From Sphingobium sp. (GTDB taxonomy: Bacteria; Pseudomonadota; Alphaproteobacteria; Sphingomonadales; Sphingomonadaceae), in NCBI GenBank assembly GCA_030148625.1, contig JASBTC010000392.1:1-7244 (forward strand): a stretch of DNA of 7,244 nucleotides. Direction: 5' to 3'. Positions within the stretch are counted from its first letter, which is position 1. Each line of letters opens with the position of its first letter. Shown in pieces: positions 1 through 5,572 of this stretch. A model generated the notes under the pieces. That model had not been told where the DNA came from and did not search any database. It was given only the letters and a program-made list of their open reading frames with translations. Position numbers and translations under genes: made by a program.

Positions 1-221
1 ACGTCCACCAGTTCTTCCTGATCGACGACGACTGCCCGATGTCGCGCGAGGACATCGCGCGCTTCACCGCGCTTGCGGCCGAGCATGGGCTGCGCGAGCA
101 GCACAGCGACGGCAAGATCTGGCCCCACAAGGCCTATGTCGCGCAGCCGATGCTGACCTCGGCCGACGGTCCGATCCTGAAATATCGCGAATGGTACAAG
201 CAGTTCCATCCGGCGGTGTGA
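1..221 (+). CDS. Rieske-type aromatic-ring/steroid hydroxylase alpha subunit, C-terminal fragment
   Basis: The reading frame is open from the window edge (first full codon at position 3) to a TGA at 219-221, giving 72 visible residues with no start inside the window; the internal ATG at 39 is not the true start. The tail has the pattern IWPHKAYVAQP, then SADGPILKYREWYKQF, then the stop. This resembles the C-terminus of KshA-like (3-ketosteroid 9-alpha-hydroxylase-like) Rieske non-heme iron oxygenases, which typically end in an 'IW.nK.y...P.l...DGPI..yR.W..QFy' block. Such enzymes use a [2Fe-2S] Rieske centre and a mononuclear iron to hydroxylate ring substrates with electrons from a separate reductase. 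The Rieske and iron-ligand motifs lie upstream of the window, so the family call rests on the tail alone. The substrate is unknown. It converges on the dehydrogenase gene at 397-1146. Confidence 0.6.
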   Translation, partial: VHQFFLIDDDCPMSREDIARFTALAAEHGLREQHSDGKIWPHKAYVAQPMLTSADGPILKYREWYKQFHPAV

Positions 222-273
222 GGGGCGGGAGCTTATCAGGAGACCGAATTTACTGACGTTTCCACTTCACCGC

Positions 274-353
274 CGTCATTGCGAGGAGCGTAGCGACGAA
301 GCAATCCAGCGGTTGATGCACCGCTGGATTGCTTCGCTTCGCTCGCAGTGACG
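274..353. repeat. Imperfect palindromic intergenic repeat, possible bidirectional terminator
   Basis: An inverted repeat fills the centre of the 175-base gap between two convergent genes. The inner stem is a perfect 16-bp match (298-313 with 320-335) around a 6-base loop at 314-319. The outer arms, CGTCATTGCGAG at 274-285 and CTCGCAGTGACG at 342-353, pair with one mismatch. Between them the left arm is about 6 bases longer than the right. The arm sequence (GTCATTGCGAG, then GAAGCAATCCAG) is of a type I recognise as dispersed many times in sphingomonad and related alphaproteobacterial genomes. No T-tract follows either arm. As RNA it would fold into a long hairpin from either strand, so a role in ending both convergent transcripts is plausible but inferred. 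The rest of the gap (222-273 and 354-396) shows nothing clear. Confidence 0.8.
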
Positions 354-396
354 AAGCCGTGGTTGCGGTTCCACATCAATGACTAGGATGCCGAGT

Positions 397-1146
397 CTAA
401 CCCCCGGCCAGTTCCTCCAGCACCGTCGCAAATCGCTGCTGCGCACGCTCGACATATCGCGGATGGGTCAGGATCTTTGCGCGACCGGCAATGGCGCCGT
501 CGAAAGCGATCGCCGCCGCGTCCTCCGGGCTGATCGAATCCACCGGCGCCACGCGGTCCGGATCGACCGTGTCGAAGATACGCGTCGCGACTGCGCCGGG
601 CATTAGCAAAGATGCGCCGACCGAAGTGCCGTCCAGTTCGCCCTGCAGCGCTTCCACCATCGGCCAGAGCGCGTGCTTGGTGGCGCAATAGGCGGCCAGG
701 CCGGGTGCGGCGATCATCGATCCGGTCGATCCGGTCACGATCACCTGTGCAGGTTCGTCCTGCGCGATCATGCGGGGGACGAAGGCCTGGAGCGTCACGA
801 CCGTGCCGATCACATTGACGTCGAACAGCAAGCGCCATTCGGCGGGCGGCATAGCAAGCAGATCGCCTGTGCGCAGGATGCCGGCATTGGCGAAGAGCAA
901 GGCGATCGGCGGCAGGTCGGCGATGTCGGCGGCGAATGCTGCCATTGCGTCCGCATCGGTCACGTCGATGCACTGGATGAGATGCCGTACGCCCGCCCGA
1001 TCCAATGACGTTGTCAGCCGTTCGAGCCCGGCCGCATCGCGATCGCAGGCCGCAACCGTCATGCCCTGCGCCGCGGCATGCAGCGCCAGTGCGGCGCCGA
1101 TGCCCGATGCCGCGCCGGTGACGACGGCAGTCCGCCCGGCCAGCAT
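397..1146 (-). CDS. Classical short-chain dehydrogenase/reductase (SDR)
   Basis: This encodes a 249-residue NAD(P)-dependent oxidoreductase, the normal length for a classical SDR. It has the Rossmann cofactor motif TGAASGIG (residues 10-17), the NAG motif (87-89), and the full catalytic tetrad N111, S140, Y153 and K157 (YCATK). Asp35 at the end of the second strand (CDRD) favours NAD over NADP, by family rule. The start is the ATG at 1146-1144, chosen because the protein then begins MLAGRTAVVTG, as the family does; the 20 extra in-frame upstream codons lie inside the LLM gene. The start overlaps the LLM stop by one base (TGATG), and there is no strong ribosome binding site, so translation is probably coupled to the upstream gene. 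A likely role is oxidising an alcohol, or reducing a ketone, made or used by the neighbouring oxygenases. The substrate is not predictable. Confidence 0.93.
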   Translation of the reverse strand: MLAGRTAVVTGAASGIGAALALHAAAQGMTVAACDRDAAGLERLTTSLDRAGVRHLIQCIDVTDADAMAAFAADIADLPPIALLFANAGILRTGDLLAMPPAEWRLLFDVNVIGTVVTLQAFVPRMIAQDEPAQVIVTGSTGSMIAAPGLAAYCATKHALWPMVEALQGELDGTSVGASLLMPGAVATRIFDTVDPDRVAPVDSISPEDAAAIAFDGAIAGRAKILTHPRYVERAQQRFATVLEELAGG

Positions 1147-2276
1147 CACCGGAAGTGCGGGATCACATGCGTGCCGATCTTGCGCAGCGTCTCGAGCTGC
1201 GCCCATTGCGGCACCGTGCCCATATTGGTCATGAACAGGATCTCGTCCGCGCCCGCCGCGGCGAGCTGTTCGACATAGTCGATGCAGTCGGCAACGCTGC
1301 CATAGGCGTTCTTGGCACTCAATATGCCTTCGCTTGGGCGACGCCCGTCTTCGTCCGCGCGCAGGTCCATCGTCAGCGTTTCCGACGCGAGCTTGGTCGT
1401 GATGATCGTGTCCGTGCCCTCGACGAGCAGTTCCTCACCCCATTTCTCGGGCTCGGGCTTGGGGCCGCCGCCATACCAGTAATTGAGCGACTCGTAGAAA
1501 TAGCGCTGGCCGCGGATACCGATCTTACGCGCCTGCGCGGCATCGTCGAGCACGATGGTCGGGCACAAAGCCGCCAGATGCTGGATGGGGCGGTAGCCGA
1601 CTTGGTCGGCCGGATCGCGGCTTACCCAAGCATCACGATAGAGCTTGTTCTTCTTCGCCACTTCCTCCGGACCGCCAAAACCTAGGACGAGCGCACCCAG
1701 GCCACGCTGGCCGGCGCGCACCAGCGTATCCGGATTCGTGCAGGCCAGATACATCGGCGGATGCGGATCCTGATAGGGCTTGGGGTGGATCGGGCGCGGC
1801 GGCACCGTGATGTGCGGCCCGTTATGCTCGACCTCGTCCTGCACGAACATCTTGGGGATCAGGTACATCGCCTCGTCGATCAGCGGCTGCAGCGCCTTCA
1901 GGTCGTAGCCATAGGCCCCCGCTTCTTGCTGGCTGCCGCCCTTGCCGATGCCGAAATGGACGCGGCCCTTGGAGAGCAGGTCGAGCGTCGCGATGCGTTC
2001 GGCCACCTTGATCGGGTGGTTCATCGCCGGCATCAGACAGACGACGCCATGGCCGATGCCGATCCGCGACGTCTTGCCCGCGATATAGGCGAGGAAGGTC
2101 TCGGGCGCGCTCATATGCGCATAATGGGTGAGCGAGGTGTGTTCCACGCTCCATATCACGTCGAAGCCCAATTGCTCCGCCAGCAGGGCCTGTTCGACCA
2201 GTTCGTCGAACACCTGGCGTTCGCCGCGTGGCGAGGCATCGTCGGTCTGCGCTTCGAAAATAAGGGAAAATCGCAT
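1146..2276 (-). CDS. Luciferase-like (LLM class) flavin-dependent monooxygenase
   Basis: This 376-residue protein has the bacterial luciferase-like TIM-barrel pattern: an N-terminal strand MRFSLIFEAQ, the GFDVIWSVEH segment (37-46), the IGIGHGVVCLMPAMNHP block (72-88), and the adjacent ERIATLDLLSKGRVHFGIGKGG stretch (93-114), typical of the family. Such enzymes use reduced FMN (or F420 in actinobacteria) and O2 to insert oxygen into aldehydes, ketones or other substrates. FMN is more likely here, given the divergently transcribed FMN reductase. The start at 2276 is preferred over the in-frame upstream start at 2336 because it has a GAGAG-type ribosome binding site just upstream (complement of about 2282-2288) and matches the usual N-terminus; the 20 extra residues look non-coding. 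It is the first gene of a two-gene minus-strand unit with the SDR, which could process its product. The substrate is unknown. Confidence 0.92.
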   Translation of the reverse strand: MRFSLIFEAQTDDASPRGERQVFDELVEQALLAEQLGFDVIWSVEHTSLTHYAHMSAPETFLAYIAGKTSRIGIGHGVVCLMPAMNHPIKVAERIATLDLLSKGRVHFGIGKGGSQQEAGAYGYDLKALQPLIDEAMYLIPKMFVQDEVEHNGPHITVPPRPIHPKPYQDPHPPMYLACTNPDTLVRAGQRGLGALVLGFGGPEEVAKKNKLYRDAWVSRDPADQVGYRPIQHLAALCPTIVLDDAAQARKIGIRGQRYFYESLNYWYGGGPKPEPEKWGEELLVEGTDTIITTKLASETLTMDLRADEDGRRPSEGILSAKNAYGSVADCIDYVEQLAAAGADEILFMTNMGTVPQWAQLETLRKIGTHVIPHFR

Positions 2277-2486
2277 CGTCACTCTCTCGAATTCTGTTCT
2301 CGCAGTGACCCTCGACTTGGTGCCCCCCGCTTTCAAATGCCGTTTGGCGGCGCGACCGTTAGCGTCTGAGCATCGCTGGACGCCGCGATTGCCGGATTTC
2401 GATCGCTGCCATCGGGCTTGGGCACTCGACCGCGTGCCGCACCCGCACCTAGGTCCGGCGTATCAGGGCCCTGGAGTCAGCCGGAC
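2277..2486. promoter_or_regulatory. Divergent intergenic region between the LLM and FMN reductase genes
   Basis: These 210 bases must hold the promoters for both the minus-strand LLM-SDR unit and the plus-strand FMN reductase series, unless the latter is read from elsewhere. I see no convincing -35/-10 pair in either direction. Two small symmetric elements stand out. One is the GTCACT/AGTGAC inverted repeat (2279-2284 and 2304-2309, 19-base spacer), which spans the LLM ribosome binding site. The other is the perfect 10-base palindrome CAGGGCCCTG (2464-2473), touching the GGAG ribosome binding site of the reductase. Either could be an operator, but both are short enough to arise by chance in GC-rich DNA. 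No regulator gene lies inside the window. Confidence 0.4.
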
Positions 2487-3068
2487 ATGAGCAGCGCGAT
2501 CAGGATATTGGGCATCGGCGGCACTGCGCGCGCCGGATCGAGCAGCGAGCGCGTCGTGCGCCATGCGCTCGCGGCCGCGGAAGCGCAGGGCGCGGAGATC
2601 GAACTGTTCGACGGGCCGTTCATCGCAAGCCTGCCGCTCTATGTTCCCGACCGGACCGAGCGTACCGACGACGAGTGCCGCTTCGTCGAGGCGGTGCAGC
2701 GATGCGACGGCATCATCGTAGGCTCGCCGGGCTATCACGGCAGCCTGTCCGGTCCGATCAAGAATATCCTCGATCTTCTCGAGGATCTGTCGCGCGACGC
2801 GCGGCCTTATCTCGACGGCCGGGCCTTTGGCGCGATCGTGACCGCCTATGGCTGGCAGGCGTGCGGGACGACTTTGGTCGCGATGCGATCGATCGCCCAT
2901 GCGTTGCGCGCCTGGCCGACGCCCTTCGGCGCCGCGGTCAACGCATCCGCGCCTTTGTTCGACGAGAATGGCGACTGTCTGGATCCGAAGGTCGCCGAGC
3001 AGCTCGCGATCGTCGGGCGGCAAGTGGCCGATTTCGCACGCTGGCGGCGGTCCGATCTGGCGGCCTGA
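2487..3068 (+). CDS. NAD(P)H-dependent FMN reductase, flavodoxin-like fold
   Basis: This encodes a 193-residue protein of the NADPH-dependent FMN reductase family (flavodoxin-like fold, SsuE/ChrR/MsuE type), of usual length. Family marks are the N-terminal strand and phosphate-binding loop ILGIGGTARAGSSS (7-20), the signature SPGYHGSLSGPIKNILD (80-96), equivalent to the family's 'SPeY..s..g.lKn.lD', and the AYGW/CGTT segment (120-129) where the flavin ring usually packs. The reaction is reduction of FMN by NAD(P)H. The ATG at 2487 has a GGAG ribosome binding site at 2473-2476 and gives the family N-terminus; a longer in-frame TTG start at 2418 is rejected because its extra 23 residues are proline- and arginine-rich non-family sequence. 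Its place next to the divergent LLM monooxygenase suggests it supplies reduced FMN to that enzyme, an inference from context. A quinone- or azo-reductase role is an alternative. Confidence 0.88.
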   Translation: MSSAIRILGIGGTARAGSSSERVVRHALAAAEAQGAEIELFDGPFIASLPLYVPDRTERTDDECRFVEAVQRCDGIIVGSPGYHGSLSGPIKNILDLLEDLSRDARPYLDGRAFGAIVTAYGWQACGTTLVAMRSIAHALRAWPTPFGAAVNASAPLFDENGDCLDPKVAEQLAIVGRQVADFARWRRSDLAA

Positions 3069-3158
3069 TGCCGGGTGGCGAAGGGGCTGATCGCCCAATG
3101 GCAATAGAGGGGGCAGGGGGCTGCCGATAGACGGGCGGGATCGCGGCCCGACCGTTCC

Positions 3159-3163
3159 AGAGG
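3159..3163 (+). promoter_or_regulatory. Ribosome binding site that decides the thiolase start
   Basis: AGAGG at 3159-3163 directly abuts the first in-frame ATG (3164) but sits 6 bases before the second ATG (3170). Normal spacing therefore favours 3170 as the thiolase start, giving [12 protein letters not shown], the usual thiolase N-terminus. Confidence 0.65.
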
Positions 3164-3169
3164 ATGCCC

Positions 3170-4372
3170 ATGCGCGAAGCCCTTATCGTCTCCACTGCCC
3201 GTACCCCGATCGGCAAGGCCTATCGCGGCGCGTACAACGACGCGGAGGCGCCTCTGCTTTCGGGCCATGTCGTGGCCGAAGCGGTGGCGCGCGCGGGCAT
3301 CGATCCGGCGCGCGTCGAAGACGTGGTGATGGGCTGCGCCGCGCAGCAGGGCACGCAGGGCTATAATATCGGCCGCCTGACTGCGGCTGCCGCCGGCCTG
3401 CCGGCGAGTGCGGCCGGTATGTCGGTCGATCGGCAGTGCGCGTCGGGCCTGATGGCGATCGCGACGGCCGCCAAGCAGATCGTGCATGACGGGCTGGAGG
3501 TCGCGGTCGGCGGCGGGGTCGAATCGATCAGCCTGACGCAGAATTCGCACAAGAACGGCTATCGCGCCCAGTCCGCCGCGGTGACGGCGCAGAGCCCGCA
3601 TATGTATATCGCGATGCTCGAGACCGCCGAGCTCGTCGCAGATCGCTATGGCGTCAACCGCGAGGCGCAGGACGCCTATGCGCTGCAGAGCCAGCAGCGG
3701 ACCGCTGCCGCCTATGCCGCCGGCCGTTACGATGCCGAACTGGCGCCGCTGACGACGACGATGCTGGTGACCGACAAGGCGACGGGAACGGTGAGCGAGC
3801 GCGTCGTGACGCTCGATCGTGACGAAGGGCTGCGTGCCGGCACCACCATCGAGGGATTGTCCGAGCTGAAGCCGGTCTGGGGCGGCGGCGAATTGACCGG
3901 GCCGGGGCGCTTCGTCACCGCCGGCAATGCCAGCCAGCTTTCCGACGGCGCCGCCGCCTGCCTGCTGGTCGAGGCGGGCGTCGCCGCGCGCGAGGGGCTG
4001 CAGCCGCTCGGCGCCTATCGCGGCATGGCGATCGCCGGTTGCCCGCCCGAGGAAATGGGCATCGGCCCGATCTACGCGGTGCCGAAACTGCTCGCGCAGC
4101 ATGGCCTGTCGATCGACGATGTCGGCCTGTGGGAATTGAACGAGGCGTTCGCGGCGCAGGTCATTCCTTGCCGCGACCGGCTGGGCATTCCCGACGATCG
4201 CCTGAACGTGGACGGCGGTGCGATCGCGATCGGGCATCCGTTCGGCATGTCGGGGGCGCGCATGGTCGGCCATGCCCTGATCGAGGGCAAGCGGCGCGGC
4301 GTCCGCCACGTCGTCATCACCATGTGCGTGGGCGGCGGCATGGGGGCGGCCGGGCTGTTCGAGATATTGTGA
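3170..4372 (+). CDS. Thiolase (acetyl-CoA C-acyltransferase family)
   Basis: This 400-residue thiolase is full length. It has the N-terminal [13 protein letters not shown] motif, the nucleophilic cysteine C90 in DRQCASGL, the NEAFAAQ motif (324-330), the [16 protein letters not shown] motif with H356, and the second catalytic cysteine C386 in [14 protein letters not shown]; all catalytic residues are present. Thiolases either cleave 3-ketoacyl-CoA with CoA (degradation) or condense two acyl-CoAs. Among catabolic neighbours, the degradative direction ending a beta-oxidation-like route is more likely. Sequence alone does not separate a FadA-type enzyme from a biosynthetic acetoacetyl-CoA thiolase. 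It follows the FMN reductase by 101 bases without an obvious terminator, and its stop overlaps the start of the RibB gene by one base (TGATG). Both therefore probably lie on one transcript with coupled translation. The first ATG at 3164 would add only two residues. Confidence 0.93.
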   Translation: MREALIVSTARTPIGKAYRGAYNDAEAPLLSGHVVAEAVARAGIDPARVEDVVMGCAAQQGTQGYNIGRLTAAAAGLPASAAGMSVDRQCASGLMAIATAAKQIVHDGLEVAVGGGVESISLTQNSHKNGYRAQSAAVTAQSPHMYIAMLETAELVADRYGVNREAQDAYALQSQQRTAAAYAAGRYDAELAPLTTTMLVTDKATGTVSERVVTLDRDEGLRAGTTIEGLSELKPVWGGGELTGPGRFVTAGNASQLSDGAAACLLVEAGVAAREGLQPLGAYRGMAIAGCPPEEMGIGPIYAVPKLLAQHGLSIDDVGLWELNEAFAAQVIPCRDRLGIPDDRLNVDGGAIAIGHPFGMSGARMVGHALIEGKRRGVRHVVITMCVGGGMGAAGLFEIL

Positions 4373-5514
4373 TGGCATCGCGCGCGCCCATCCCGCTGCC
4401 GCATCCCTTCATCGCCTCGCCCGAGCAGATCATCGACGAGGCGCGCAACGGGCGGATGTTCATCCTGGTCGATGACGAGGATCGCGAGAATGAGGGCGAC
4501 CTGATCATCCCCGCGCAGATGGCGACGCCGTCGGCGATCAATTTCATGGCGAAGCATGGCCGCGGGCTCGTCTGCCTCGCGCTGGCCAAGTCGCGCGTCG
4601 ACCAGCTCGGCCTCGAACTGATGAGCCGCGCCAATGGCACCCAGTTCGAGACCGCCTTCACTGTCTCGATCGAGGCCCGCGAAGGCGTCACCACCGGCAT
4701 CTCCGCTGCCGATCGTGCGCGCACCATCGCGGTCGCGATCGATGCGGCCAACGGTCCCTCGGAGATCGTGACCCCCGGTCATGTCTTCCCGCTCGTCGCG
4801 CGCGAGGGCGGCGTACTCGTCCGCGCCGGCCATACCGAGGCGGCGGTGGACGTTTCCCGCCTGGCCGGGCTCAATCCCTCCGGCGTGATCTGCGAGATAT
4901 TGAACGACGACGGCACGATGGCGCGCCTCGACGATCTGATCCCCTTCGCGCAGCGTCACGGGCTGAAGATCGGCACGATCCGCGATCTCATCGCCTATCG
5001 CCGCCGGCACGACCATCTTGTCCAGCGCCGTGCCGAAATGCAGTTCGAGAGCCGCTGGGGCGCGGACTGGCGGATCATCAGTTATCGCAACACGGTGACG
5101 GGCAGCGAGGTCGTCGCACTGGTCAAGGGCGCGATCGACCCCAGCGAGCCGGTGCTGGTGCGCATGCACGTCCATTCGCCGCTCGCCGACCTGTTCGCGG
5201 AGGAGAATGGCCGATCGGGCATGCTCGACCGTGCAATGATGGCGATCGCAGAAGCCGGCGCAGGCGTGCTGGTCGTGCTCAGTTCGCCCGCGCCCGATCT
5301 GGTGGCCTGCATCATCCGCGCGCGGCAGGACGGCCGCGAGGAGAGCGGCGGCCGCCGCATTGCGCTGCGCGAATATGGCATCGGCGCCCAGATCCTGACC
5401 GATCTCGGCATCCACCGGATCACGCTGCTGAGCAACAGCGACACCAATTATGTCGGCCTTGACGGCTACGGAATCGAGATCGTCGGACAAAGGCCACTGC
5501 TCGACGCCGACTAA
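4372..5514 (+). CDS. ribB: 3,4-dihydroxy-2-butanone-4-phosphate synthase (RibB) with decayed GTP cyclohydrolase II-like domain
   Basis: This is a 380-residue two-domain protein. The N-terminal domain (about 13-205) is an intact RibB, which converts ribulose 5-phosphate to the 4-carbon unit of riboflavin. It has DDEDRENEGD (34-43), GLVC with C68, EAREGVTTGISAADR (101-115), H154 in RAGHTEAAVD, and E175 in GVICEI, all matching known active-site positions. The C-terminal part (about 228-380) is recognisable as GTP cyclohydrolase II-like (RibA) from the YGIGAQIL..LGI..I.LLSN...YVGL.GYGIEIV pattern. However, the zinc-binding cysteine cluster expected after the 'VRMHVHS' strand is absent (PLADLFAEENGRSGM there), and the QEGRGIGL-type segment is replaced by a shorter QDGREESGG stretch. 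Cyclohydrolase activity is therefore unlikely. Proteins of this layout are known in proteobacteria as RibBX. The start codon lies within the thiolase stop. Placement in a catabolic operon suggests a dedicated flavin-supply copy. Confidence 0.92.
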   Translation: MASRAPIPLPHPFIASPEQIIDEARNGRMFILVDDEDRENEGDLIIPAQMATPSAINFMAKHGRGLVCLALAKSRVDQLGLELMSRANGTQFETAFTVSIEAREGVTTGISAADRARTIAVAIDAANGPSEIVTPGHVFPLVAREGGVLVRAGHTEAAVDVSRLAGLNPSGVICEILNDDGTMARLDDLIPFAQRHGLKIGTIRDLIAYRRRHDHLVQRRAEMQFESRWGADWRIISYRNTVTGSEVVALVKGAIDPSEPVLVRMHVHSPLADLFAEENGRSGMLDRAMMAIAEAGAGVLVVLSSPAPDLVACIIRARQDGREESGGRRIALREYGIGAQILTDLGIHRITLLSNSDTNYVGLDGYGIEIVGQRPLLDAD

Positions 5515-5572
5515 TCTTGCAATCTTATATATAATATGTTCGTTTAACGGGAATCAAGAACAGGAGAGCGCC
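5515..5572 (+). promoter_or_regulatory. AT-rich spacer with possible internal promoter before the amidohydrolase
   Basis: The 58-base gap holds the most AT-rich stretch of the window (about 5521-5547). It includes the 10-base palindrome TTATATATAA (5525-5534) and a perfect TATAAT (5530-5535). The only -35-like hexamer nearby, TTGCAA (5517-5522), is just 7 bases away, too close for a standard sigma-70 promoter, and the position 17 bases upstream has no match. A separate small symmetric element, CGTTtAACG, lies at 5541-5549. AGGAG at 5562-5566 is a strong ribosome binding site 6 bases before the ATG. A promoter, a regulator site, or an mRNA processing site would each fit; none is proven. Confidence 0.35.

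Noticed and set aside
383..973. 196-codon minus-strand frame overlapping the SDR gene
   Set aside because: Out-of-frame reading of the SDR gene with Arg/Asp-rich composition; the SDR frame has the complete cofactor and catalytic motifs.
3069..3169. Possible terminator hairpins between FMN reductase and thiolase (GGCAG/CTGCC at 3112-3125; CGGGC/GCCCG at 3132-3150)
   Set aside because: Stems are only 5 bp with no T-tract; such GC-rich pairings are common by chance and do not support a terminator.
2277..3169. FMN riboswitch (RFN element) upstream of the flavin-related genes
   Set aside because: Looked for because of the RibB gene; I see no recognisable conserved RFN core or multi-stem arrangement in the intergenic stretches.
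4039..4371. In-frame N-terminal extension of the RibB gene inside the thiolase
   Set aside because: The extension is an arginine-rich out-of-frame reading of the thiolase; the ATG at 4372 gives the normal RibB N-terminus and a typical TGATG overlap.
2846..4378. 510-codon open frame on the minus strand across the FMN reductase and thiolase genes
   Set aside because: It is antisense to two genes with clear catalytic motifs; its translation is rich in Arg, His, Asp and Ala, with no recognisable domain, as expected of shadow frames in GC-rich DNA.
4072..5490. 472-codon open frame on the minus strand across the RibB gene
   Set aside because: Antisense shadow of the strongly conserved RibB frame; low-complexity Arg/Asp/His composition and no family motif.
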